Origin: Auxenochlorella pyrenoidosa | Taxonomy: Eukaryota; Chlorophyta; Trebouxiophyceae; Chlorellales; Chlorellaceae | Direction: 5' to 3' | Assembly: GCA_001430745.1 (NCBI GenBank) | Contig: KQ482042.1 | Location: forward strand, 2,159,035-2,223,034 | Length of the DNA stretch: 64,000 nt | Shown: piece by piece, positions 12,392 to 22,937 of the stretch | How the letters are laid out: each line of letters starts with the position of its first letter | Position numbering within the stretch: position 1 is the stretch's first letter | Program-made: the position numbers and the translations under genes | Notes under the pieces: model-generated | What the model saw: the letters and a program-made list of their open reading frames with translations, nothing else | Databases searched by the model: none | Told to the model about the DNA's origin: nothing

Positions 12392-14650
12392 TCATTGTGG
12401 CCTGTATATGATGGCGGCTGGACACCAACACACCAGCACCCAGCCACTACTAACTGACGGCCGCCTGTCCAAGCGCTGAGTCCTCATGCCCCCTTTTTCT
12501 GCTTGTTGTAGCACGCTGGCGCCCACCTTGTACAGGATATACCGGCTCTCCTGCGTGCCCAGCGCTGCAAACCACTGCGGCACATACGGCGCCATCCTGC
12601 AGGTCGGAAAAGCACGCGGGTGCAGTCAAAAGGGGGGGCGCCCATTTGCACAGCCATGCCAGACGGTTGAAGTTGCCCAGCCGCTGAGTGACAGCATGCC
12701 CTGGCACGCGGCGCCCTGTTCCCCAGAGGTGTCGGCATGGCAGCTCACCAGATGGCATCGCCTGCCTGCACGGGGTACCAGTCGTTGCCGAGCCTGCCGC
12801 CAGCAGGGAGAGGCACATAAACAGCAGATGAGCAGAGGCAGGGTTTGAGGGATGGCGGCTGTACAGTGCAGCTGCGGCTGTGTGCGCCATCAGTGCAAAG
12901 TGTTGGGCCGCCCCTGGCCTCTCCTGGCTGCCACCGACGGCCAGCCAGCCCAGCCTTCCCCGCACCTGTAGATGCCCTTCCCCTGCAGCAGGAGCAGCCC
13001 GTGCTGGTTGTAGTGCACCTCCTTCACGTTCAGATGCTCCCCCGGCAAAAAGTCCATGACCTGCCCGGCAGGTGAGAGGCGGAAGAAGCGGTTGACAGGA
13101 AGCAGGCAGGGGTGCTGCCCGAAGACTGAGTGCGCACATTTGGGGCAAATCGAGCTCGTAACCTGCGCGCGCAGCTCAAGAGAGAGAAGAGCCAACAGGT
13201 CGATCCCATGAACAAGGAAATCTATGGTGCGGCGTTGTTCACACCGGGGGAGGGGAAGGGGTATGTAATATGGGCAGCCCAACGCAGCGGCTCTCCTCCC
13301 CCCTTGACAGCAGCCCTCTGGCCCCTCACGTGCACGTTGAAATCATATTCGCTCGACTGGGGCAGCAGCTTGCGCAGCGCAAACACCTCGCCCTCTGTCG
13401 GCAGCAGGGGCTGCTCCTGGGTGTGGCCGTGCAGGAAGCGCGGGCTGCCCTGCAGGCGCAAGGGGGTTCCGGGTTGAAGCGGGTCATCATTCTCAAGTGC
13501 AGAGCGCCTCTCCTGCGGCACCACTCATTGCTGGCGGCACAAGCCTCTCGTGCCACGTCAAGCCTCCTTCCTTTTGCCGCCCAAGCTTCCTGCCCAGCGC
13601 ACCTTGAGGGCGTAGCGCCGCTCAAACAGCAGCAGGCCTGCCCCTGCTGCTGAGCGCACGCTGTGGTCCAGCCCCGCTGGCAGGTAGGCGTAGTCGTCGG
13701 CACGCAGCTCCACCGTGCGCCCATCCGCTGTCACCTCGACCACGCCATCCAGCACAAACAGGAACCTGAAGTTTCAGTGGGCAAGGGAGAAAGAGTGCTG
13801 CGTACATGGCAAAGGGTTGCGCACAGGGAAACACGGGAGGCAAGCAGGTGTGCCCAGCCTACAATGTTGAGGCACAGCACAACTCGTGGCAGGAACAAAG
13901 CACCTGTCTTGAGCTTGCTCATGCAGAACATGCTTCGTGACTGCAGCCCATCCAAAGCTTCTGCCCATGAGGCCATGCCAACACACAGAACGACCCCCCC
14001 CCTGTCATGCCAATTCTCAGCATGCCTCGCCCCAGGCCTGCTGCACTCAATGACCAAACCCACCGCTCGTGCCCAGAGGGCGGCGCCGTGCCGTGCGAGT
14101 GCTTGCGCATGCTGACCAAGGCCATGGCAAAGTTGGCGCCCACGGCGGGGGAGATGATGTGCGCTGTGGAGGCGTTTGCCCACCGCGGGTTGCCAGCAAA
14201 GACGAGCGACTCTGGGGTCACCAGGGCATAGTTGCGCTCGTACACAGACCGCGTGAAGCCCGGCAGGTCTGCAGCGCAGCTTGTGCTTGGGGTCAGAGGA
14301 GCGTCTGGCAAAGCCCGAAGGCCGGGATGGCAAGCATGCGGCATGCGGCGAGTGGCGGCGGGCGGGCGGGCCAGCGGTTCAGAGGTGGTTTACAGGCCTC
14401 TGCAGAGCTGGCACAGCTTTCACCTTCGAATTCGATCCCTCGAAAGCGCCCTGGAGATAGAAGCGAGCTGTAATCCCACGAGCTTTGCCGCTCTGCGAGG
14501 AACAGGAAACCGAGGCTGAGAAAGGGCCTGTCTGCTCAAGCGGCAGCTCCGGCACAGGCAAGCGTGGGCCCTCGATCGCAACCCACCCCTTTGCGCCGTT
14601 CCAGCAGCCGCCGTCGCCAGAAGGAGGGCCAGCAGCAGGGACCGGACCAT
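12392..14650 (-). CDS. UGLYAH: (S)-ureidoglycine aminohydrolase (bicupin, ER-targeted)
   Basis: This enzyme releases ammonia from (S)-ureidoglycine to give (S)-ureidoglycolate in purine/allantoin degradation. It acts in the endoplasmic reticulum of plants and depends on manganese. Exons in phase are 14650-14587, 14268-14064, 13765-13603, 13512-13330, 13060-12966, 12793-12749 and 12596 onward. Exon 1 is a signal peptide (MVRSLLLALLLATAAAGTAQ). The rest follows the plant enzyme segment by segment: DLPGFTRSVYERNYALVTPE, then DDYAYLPAG with LLLFERRY (first cupin), then GEVFALRKLLP with YDFNVHV. The second cupin has LNVKEVHYNQHGLLLLQGKG, which includes the metal-ligand E, H and Q, and WYPVQAGDAIWMAPYVPQWF. 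The last residues after RYILYK are uncertain; an unspliced reading stops at 12392. PDCD5 lies 240 bases upstream on the same strand. Confidence 0.9.
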
Positions 14651-14890
14651 GTTCTTCTTTGCAAGAGACTCTTCTTACTATTCAGAGCGTTCACAGATAT
14701 TTCAGAAACACGAAGAGCAGGCATCGATCAGCAAGTAGGCAGCAGATCTTGCGCAGTGCACATCTGCGCAGCTGGCGATGCCCTAGCGCCGCCGCCACGT
14801 GGTTCAGGTTGGCGATACGGGTAGGCAGACCAGCTGCCCATATGTTGCTGCCACTGAGTAAGATGATGGATTCCTCGATCAGCCGAACCT

Positions 14891-16029
14891 TCACCAGTCG
14901 TCATCCAGGGCTCCGCGGCGTCGTTGGATGGTGACCTGTTGCCAGCAGGGCAAAGGGCGGCTGTTTCGGTACCAGATGCAGGGCACTTCTGGGAGCACAA
15001 GCCGTCGTTTGGCAACACATGGTGTCGTGAACGCATGTGCTGTTGGGAGCACACCCAAAGGCAAGGAGCTGGATTTGCCCTGTGCTGTTGGGCTGGACAG
15101 TTTGCATGCACCGCATCCCACCTTTGTCTTCTTCTCCGTCTGCTCCGACACCTGCTCCAGCAGCTCGATGAGCCGCGCCTCAGACACCTGCGCAGTCCCG
15201 GTGCGGCACAGCAGGACCAGGGTGGCCATGGCGCAGGGGCAGCGGCCTGGCAGCCTGGAGAGCATCCCAGCATGCCAGGCTGCCGTGCAGGCCTCTGCTG
15301 TCTCTCGGCCACCGTTTGCTGTGCGCACCTGCCAGGCAAACCAGGACCGGCAGTGCAAGCCTGGCGGGCCCAGCCTGACCCCCCCCCCCACACACACCCA
15401 CACACCTTCTCCTGTATCTGGCCCCGCCGTGCCGCCATGATGACCATGTCCTCAATCGCCCGCGCCTTGTCCGGCTTCACCAAGCTGATGCGCGCCACTG
15501 CCAGGGTGGGGGCAAGGGGGTGCGCGGCCCCGGGGACTCCCAGTCAGCCGGGCAACTCGGAACTCCCAGAGCGGGGGCCGGGCCCTTAGTGGCCGGCGGG
15601 CGCTCCCACAGCGGGCAGGGAGGCAGGCCGGGGCGTGGCTGTGCAGCACTGCTCAGAAGTCGGCACAGCGCGGGTGAGCCCATTTAAAACTTCCCCGCCC
15701 CGCTCACGCCTGTCGCGCGCCGCTGGCTGCATGAGACCCATCAGCATCGCGCGCCGCTGCTCCTCCGCTGCCTCCCGCGCCTCCTCCTGCGCCGCAGCCT
15801 CCTCCGGGTTGGCGGGGCCGGCGCCAGGCGCTGCGCCGCCACGCTGGCCCATCAGCTGCGCCATGCGCCGCTGGCGGATGACCTCAAGCTCGGGGTCGTC
15901 GGCCTGGCCACGCAAGGACAGAGGGTGCGGGCTACAGTTGGCATTCTCTGGTCCGCCTTGTCGGCACTTGTCGCTGGGACACAGGGGCGGGGAGCGCTTC
16001 AAAGCCACTGGTCGACTCTGAATAACCAT
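14891..16029 (-). CDS. PDCD5: PDCD5 / TFAR19-family protein
   Basis: PDCD5 proteins are small, three-helix, conserved from archaea to humans, and bind chaperonin and nucleic acid. The alga version begins with an exon that supplies only the ATG (16029-16027), followed at once by a GTTATT donor. Exon 2 (15903 down to about 15695) starts ADDPELEVIRQRRMAQLM, very like plant and animal N-termini. An Ala/Glu-rich helix follows. Then come exon 3 (about 15497-15406) with ARISLVKPDKARAIEDMVI, exon 4 (about 15190-15125) with EARLIELLEQVSEQTEKKTK, and exon 5 ending IQRRRGALDDDW at 14891. The SLVKPDK motif, the EKVSE...LIELL helix and the acidic end after a basic RRR are diagnostic. The total of about 130 residues is normal for the family. 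Confidence 0.92.
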
Positions 16030-16555
16030 GCCTGATCAGTCCGGGCCGACCAACAGAAGCTTGCTGCATCGGCAGGCAGCTTTCAAGGTGAGCGGCGGCA
16101 GCAGTGGCGGCACGACGGCCAGCGGCAAGCCGCCTGGGTTGCGCTCCCACCGCCTGCGCACCATTCTGTCAGCTGCCTGCGATCAAGGCACTCTTGGGGC
16201 GCACGCCTGCACGCTCCTCGACACGCCTCAGCCGGCCTTGGCACTGTTTGAGCTTCCAGCAGTGACCCTCACTGGCTCGGTGCAACGATCTGGCTATCCT
16301 ACAAGCTCACAGCCTCTGAGAAGGCCCTCAAATTGCTCTCCCTTTCCGTGCTGGGCCCGCCCAGCATGCCCTGCTGCCAAGCCAACCCAAACCCTTCTGT
16401 GCTATACATGCATGCCATATGTACTTCAATTACAATTGTTGCAATGCAGCGCACCGGCAGCTAAGCCTGTCGTGTGCACCCTCCATATTTTTGCGGACAG
16501 GCGTGAAAGTTTCATCGCCCATCGTTGAACGCGGACGACAATTTGCGGTTCTGCC
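16030..16555. other. Divergent intergenic region, PDCD5/PNPase
   Basis: About 520 bases lie between the two start codons. The part nearest the PNPase start is AT-richer. I see no gene and no defined element. Confidence 0.35.
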
Positions 16556-19500
16556 ATGATGCTGAGCCGCAGCAGGGCTGCAGCCCTGCGCCGCTGCGCA
16601 GACCTGCTCTCAAAGGGTTGGCACGGCGGCCGTGCTGGTGCGTGGGATGATTGTCATCGTCGCAGATTACAGCAAATTGCACATGCAGATGACCAGCAGT
16701 GTGTGACCTTGCTGCTGCCGCCGCTGCCGCCAGTGCCACCAGTGCTGCAAGTGCTGTAGGCCAGCGCTCTCCACCCTCGGCTGGCTGGCTTGCAGGGGAA
16801 GTGCCTGGGTGGCTAGAGGCGGCAACGGCCTGCCAGTTAAGCAACACCTCCGGCAGCGCCCCAGCGGCCAGGCACGCGTACACGGCAGCCGCGGGCAGCG
16901 GACCTGCCGACCAGGTGCCGCTGGCTGAGGGCAGCCTGCTGAGGGATGATGTGGAAGACGCTCGGCGAGCCGAGGCAGATCCCCTGCCTGCCGAGCAGGA
17001 GGGGCTGGCATCTGCTGCTGCGCCCCCGGGCCAGCCGTCTGTGCAGAGCGATGCGGTGGCCGGCCTGCCGCTGGGGCAGGCGCTGCGGCAGCAGGCCGAG
17101 GTGCAGGGCCGCACCTGGGCCTTTGAGACCGGCAAGCTTGCCCGGCTGGCTGCGGGGTCGTGCCTGGTGCGCGTGGCCGACACCTCGGTGCTGGCCGCGG
17201 CCACGTGCCAGCCGCCGCCGTGGAGCCGGCGGGACGCGCAGCAGCTGCAGTTTGAGGTGGGCGGCGGCGGGGGGGGGGGGGCGGCTGCATGGGTGTGCGC
17301 GGGTGTGTGGCGGGGGAGTGCAGAGCAGCAGAGCGTTAGCCATCAGGGCCTGGATCTGACCGCATTGGCCCGGTGCCGGCGCATCATCGACGAGCGGGAG
17401 CGGCCCGGCCAGGCCGCCATGCCTGCGTCCCGGGCAGCGCCCATTGCCTGGCCTTCTCCCCCTGCCCCCCGCCCTCCTCCCTGCAGGTGGAGTACCGCGA
17501 GAAGCTGTACGCGGTGGGGCGCATCCCCTCCACCTATAACAAGCGCGAGGGGGCGGCGAAGGAGCACGAGGTGCTGGCGGCGCGGCGCATCGACCGCGCG
17601 CTGCGCCCCCTGTTCCCCAGGGGCTACGCCCTGGACGCCGCGGTGAGCAGCCTCTGCGGGTGATCACAGCCTGGGAGGCCCCTGTATGCAGCCAGGAGTG
17701 CACGGCACTGCCCCAGCGCCCGCGCATGCCCGCCAGTCCCCGCTGCTCACCAGCCCGGCTTCATCCTGCACCCCCCCCCCCCCCCCCCAGGTGTTTGCCA
17801 GCGTGCTGAGCGCCGACGGCACCGCCGACCCCGACGTGATGGCGATCTGCGCCGCCTCGGCCGCGCTGCAGTGCTCGCCCATGGCGTGGGCGGGGCCGGT
17901 GGGCGCGGTGCGCGCCGCGCTGCTGCCGGGCGGCGAGCTGGTCGTGTCGCCCTCGGTGGCGCAGCAGGAGTGCGCGGCGCTCAACGTGCTGGTGGCCTGC
18001 ACCGCCGACCGCGTGACCATGATGGAGGCGGAGGGAGACGAGGTGGGCCGCCCCGGGCGCTGCGCTGCGAGGGTTGTTGGTGGACGTTTGACCGCCCTCC
18101 CAGTGTCAAAGCACAGCACATGTGCAGCATCAGCTGCGCTGTGCAGGCGCCGCACCTGGCAGCGCCCGCAGGCTGCCCGCCCAGCGGCTGCCCACCATCG
18201 GCGTGCTGATCCCCAGCTGCACTGTGCACCGCTGCAGGTCCCCGAGCCCGACTTTTTGCGGGCGCTGCGGGCGGCGGTGGAGGCGGCGCAGCAGCTGGTG
18301 GAGCCGCAGCGGCAACTGGCGCAGCAGACGGGGTGAGGGGTGGCCCGGGGGGCACTGCCGCCAGCAGCCATGCCACGGCCTGTGGGTGGCGGGCCCGGCT
18401 GCAGGCGCGCCATGGCACGGGCCCGCTGGCGCGCCCCGCTGCACCCACCCCACGGCGCGCCTGCCCCCGCCTGCACGCCCGTGCTCGCAGGCGACAAACG
18501 CACGCGGCGCAGCTGGCGGGGGCCGACCCGGCGGCGGTCAGCAGGGTGTTTGACCTGGCGGCCGCCCCCGTGGAGGCCATCCTGCGCGACGCCGCCCTCA
18601 CCAAGCTCAGCCGGGCGCAGGCGCTGCAGCAGGTGCGCGCCGCCCGCAGCGAGTGCAGGCAGGGGGCTGCTGCGGGGCCGCGGGGCAGGCCCTCGCACCG
18701 GCATGCATGCGTGCACCGCCAACCTGCCTGCACCGGGCTGTGCCACCGGCCTGCCTGCTGCTCTCGCCGTGGCCGGCTGCGCCTCGGGCCCGCGCCGCCT
18801 CACGCCCAGCCAGCGCACCCTGCAAGCCACCCCCCCNNNNNNNNNNNNNNNNNNNNNNNNNNNNNNNNNNNNNNNNNNNNNNNNNNNNNNNNNNNNNNNN
18901 NNNNNNNNNNNNNNNNNNNNNNNNNNNNNNNNNNNNNNNNNNNNNNNNNNNNNNNNNNNNNNNNNNNNNNNNNNNNNNNNNNNNNNNNNNNNNNNNNNNN
19001 NNNNNNNNNNNNNNNNNNNNNNNNNNNNNNNNNNNNNNNNNNNNNNNNNNNNNNNNNNNNNNNNNNNNNNNNNNNNNNNNNNNNNNNNNNNNNNNNNNNN
19101 NNNNNNNNNNNNNNNNNNNNNNNNNNNNNNNNNNNNNNNNNNNNNNNNNNNNNNNNNNNNNNNNNNNNNNNNNNNNNNNNNNNNNNNNNNNNNNNNNNNN
19201 NNNNNNNNNNNNNNNNNNNNNNNNNNNNNNNNNNNNNNNNNNNNNNNNNNNNNNNNNNNNNNNNNNNNNNNNNNNNNNNNNNNNNNNNNNNNNNNNNNNN
19301 NNNNNNNNNNNNNNNNNNNNNNNNNNNNNNNNNNNNNNNNNNNNNNNNNNNNNNNNNNNNNNNNNNNNNNNNNNNNNNNNNNNNNNNNNNNNNNNNNNNN
19401 NNNNNNNNNNNNNNNNNNNNNNNNNNNNNNNNNNNNNNNNNNNNNNNNNNNNNNNNNNNNNNNNNNNNNNNNNNNNNNNNNNNNNNNNNNNNNNNNNNNN

Positions 19501-22500
19501 NNNNNNNNNNNNNNNNNNNNNNNNNNNNNNNNNNNNNNNNNNNNNNNNNNNNNNNNNNNNNNNNNNNNNNNNNNNNNNNNNNNNNNNNNNNNNNNNNNNN
19601 NNNNNNNNNNNNNNNNNNNNNNNNNNNNNNNNNNNNNNNNNNNNNNNNNNNNNNNNGCAGGCAGGTGCGAGAGGGCGGGGAGAAAGCAGCCGGCCTGGCG
19701 AGCGACGGATTGAGCAGAGCTGGCGGTGCTTGTGCTGGCAATTGGCCGCTGCTGCACGCTGCGTGGGCGGACGAGGGATGGGTCTGGCCCTGAGCGCTGG
19801 GGCCTCCCCGCCGCCCAGCGCTGCCACTCCACCCAGCCGGGCCAGGCAGGCCAGCCCCCCATGATCCGCCTCTGCCCCCCCCCCCCCCCCGGCCCCCACG
19901 GTGGACTCGGTCCCCGTGGTGCACGGCTCCGCGCTGTTCAGCCGCGGCGAGACGCAGTCGCTGTGTACCGTCACGGTGGGGCGGCGCGGCGAGCAGCAGA
20001 GGTCCGAGTCGCTGCTGGGCGGGGAGTGCAGCAAGCGGCTGTTTGTCAACTACTCGTTCCCGGCATACGCGGTGGGGGAGACGTCCATAGGTGAGGGCGC
20101 CCGCCACAGCCAGCCGCCGCTGCCGCCCATGGGGCAGTTGCCATGTGCCGGCTGGAGTTGTTGCGGCGCTCCCAGTGGCAGGGATAGCTCTGCCAAGACC
20201 CTGGGCAGCTGCGCGCTTGCTGCTCGGGGTCTGAAGGGCATCCGACGCGCCACTTTTCCCCAGCTGTCTTCTTTTTTGCTGCCACGACTGCATGCATCAG
20301 GCCTGGCTGCCTTGGCCTTGCCTGTCCTTGTCGCCACTCTTGCGGACAGCCTGCCTGGCACTGCACAAGAGGTATTCGAGTGCACTGCCGCCGCCCGCGG
20401 CCTTGTTTTGCCATCCCGCAACCTCCCCACTGCCTCCCTGCCCAGCCCACCCTCCCCACCCTGCGGCCCACGCCTGCAGGCGGCCTGCGGCGCGAGATGG
20501 GGCACAGCGAGCTGGCGGAGCGCGCGCTGCTGCCGGTGCTGCCCGACGAGGCAGCCTTCCCCTTCAGCCTGCGACTGAACGCCGACACCCTGGCCTCCGC
20601 GGGCAGCTCCTCCATGGCCGCCGTCTGCGGCGGCTCCCTGGCGCTGGCGGACGCGGGCGTGCCGCTCAAGGCGCTGGTGGCGGGTGCGGCGCCGCGGGCG
20701 GGCGTGCTGGGCCGGCCTGCGCTGCATGCGGGGCGTCCTGGGCCTGGTCGTGCAGGGTGCGCGGGGGTCGCTCACAGGGAGCAAAGGCGTCCCCCCACCC
20801 CTGTTGGCCTGTGCACAGCCCAGCATCCACCTGCACGCGCCCCCCCTGCCGCCGCGCAGGCGTGACGGTGGGCCTGGTGACAGACCACTCGTGGAGCGGC
20901 GCGGCGCGTGAGCTGCCGCCCGCCCACGCGGCCGCCCCGGGCGAGGCGGCTCCGGTGGGTCGGTACGAGCTGCTGACGGACCAGCTGGGGATGGAGGACC
21001 AGCTGGGTGACATGGACCTCAAGGTGGCGGGTGGGTGCCCGCACGCCTCCCTCGCCGCCGCGCCCTGCGCCGCGCAACAGCTGGCGGTGGTCTGCAGGGG
21101 GGCTGAGGGACGTTGAGCGTCCTGCCGTCTCCGGAGCGGCGCAGGCGGGCGGCGTGGCTGCGTGCGATGGCTGGATGTGTGGGGGGAGAGCACCGATCCC
21201 TGATGCTGGCACGCCCGCCTGCCCGCTTGTCGCCCGCCCCGCAGGCAGCCGGCGCGGCATCACGGCGTGCCAGCTGGACGTCAAGCTGCCGGGCGGCGTG
21301 CCGCTCAGCATCCTGGAGGAGGCGCTGGCGGCTGCGGCTCGCGGCCGCGCCAAGCTGCTGGGCGTGATGGAGGAAGCGCTGCCAAAGGTGCGACGCCCCT
21401 GCCCTGCCGCCGTTTGCCTGCCGGCCCGTTGAGCATGATCCTGCCAGGCTGAGGCCAAGCTGTTCAGGGGCACTCACTCCTGGTTCCCTGTCCCGCATGC
21501 GCCCGCTTGCAGGAGCGGGCGCCGTCTGCGCCCGTGTTTGGCAGCGTGCGCATCCCAGAGGGCATGATTGGCCGCGTGATTGGCAAGGAGGCGTGCGAGC
21601 TCAAGGCGATTGAGCAGAAGTTCGATGCCCGGGTGGAGATTGACAACTCGGGTGCGCTCGCAGTAGCGGTGCAGCGCCGCGCTGCTATGCTGCGGCTCCA
21701 TGCTCCGCACCAGCCCTTTGCACGGCTGTGCCCTGGGCCACACCTATCTGCCCTGCATGCTGCGTCACCGGCAGCACGCGCCGCACCCTCCCGCCTCCCC
21801 CGCCCTCCCACGCTGCTGCACGCCTGCCATCCCCAACCGCGCCCTGGGCCCGCACCCGCCCTGCCCTGCAGGCCTGGTCAGCATCTTTGCGCCCACCCTG
21901 GAGGACTACAAGGGAGCCAGCTCCAGGGTGCTCGACCTGTCTGGGGAGAGCGTCAAGGTGGGGGTGGGGGTGGGGGGTGCGCAGCCAGACCGCAGGCAGC
22001 TGGGCGCAGCCGGGGGTGCCAAGCCGTGCCTGTAGCAGGCAAGGGTCAGAGCTGCCCGCTGCACTCGGGAATGCAAGCCCAAGGGCTGCCTCTTCACCCG
22101 CTTGCCGCCCATCTTGCTGCGCGGGTGCGGTGCGCCCGCCCGCTGTGCGGGGCTCAGCATGCAACATCCCACCGCCCCCCCCCCCCCCCCCCGGCCCCGT
22201 ACCGCAGGAGGGCCAGGTGTACCGCGCCACCGTGTCTCGCCTGCTCGACTTTGGCGCCCAGGTCACGCTGGAGCCGTCTGGCACGCGCGCCTGGCTGCAC
22301 ATCTCCGAGGTGGCGCCGCAGCGGCTGCGCAGCATCGAGGACGCGCTGCGCGAGGGGCAGCAGGTGGAGGTGCTGTGCCTGGGCAAGGACGCAAAGGGGC
22401 ACATCAAGGTGAGCCGCAAGGCGGTGCTGGCGCGAGACGCGGCGCAGGCGGGCGCTAAGCGCGCGCTGGCCCGCGGCGGCGGCATCGATGCTGACAAGTG

Positions 22501-22501
22501 A
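16556..22501 (+). CDS. PNP1: Organellar polyribonucleotide nucleotidyltransferase (PNPase), interrupted by a gap
   Basis: PNPase is a phosphorolytic 3'-5' exoribonuclease acting in chloroplast or mitochondrial RNA decay. Domains in order: an N-terminal Arg/Ser/Ala-rich presequence ([18 protein letters not shown]); a first RNase PH core ([13 protein letters not shown], then [17 protein letters not shown] and [15 protein letters not shown]); a helical linker (about 18250-18620); then the gap; a second RNase PH core ([53 protein letters not shown] with the catalytic aspartates); a KH-like segment ([18 protein letters not shown]); and an S1 domain ([30 protein letters not shown]). It ends at 22501. 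The exon that should carry the conserved R-x-D-G-R motif before the second core lies in the unsequenced 18837-19656. The second glycine of the KH GxxG loop is absent (GKEA). The start at 16556 fits a transit peptide, but the first junction was not fixed. Confidence 0.92.
18837..19656. other. Assembly gap (820 N) inside PNPase
   Basis: The run of N sits in the PNPase gene between the helical linker and the second catalytic core. Its left edge is a C tract and its right edge is already GC-rich sequence. At least one coding exon is missing. Confidence 0.99.
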
Positions 22502-22937
22502 CCCGCGCACCAGCTACAAGTCCATTCTATGCCCATTTCATGAACGTATGCATCCGACTCTGCTTGTGTGCCCGAGTGGTTTCACCGGAGGGCCCTTGAC
22601 CCCAACGATTCCTGATCACTTCCTCTGACACTGTCTCATCCTGAAAGCTTCGTGCTGCCACAATCTCCCGGTGTCATGTGCGTGGAGAAGAACAGGGGTG
22701 CAGCCGCTGGGGGTGGATCAGGCAAGGGAAAGAGAAGCAAGAAAGAGAGGGGCGGCAGGTGCGTAGTGCCAGGGCTATTGCAGTGCGCCGCCTGCCAGGC
22801 ATGCAGCAGGGGCCTGGCAGCCCGTGTTCTGGGAGGCAGCGTGCGCCCCTGCAGCCCGCAGCTGGCCTGCCCTGCCCGCGAAGCTGCCTACTTGTTCGTC
22901 AAACTGCTGCAAGCTGGGAAGGCTGGCTGCCCATGCA
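22502..22937. other. Convergent intergenic spacer, PNPase/TM9SF
   Basis: This is the shared 3' region of two convergent genes. Small open frames on plus (22652-22975) are basic and low in complexity and have no family resemblance. No TGTAA signal is seen on either strand. Confidence 0.4.

Noticed and set aside
18333..20293. Very long open frames spanning the first gap on both strands
   Set aside because: They exist only because N is read as open codons; the real coding content is PNPase on plus.
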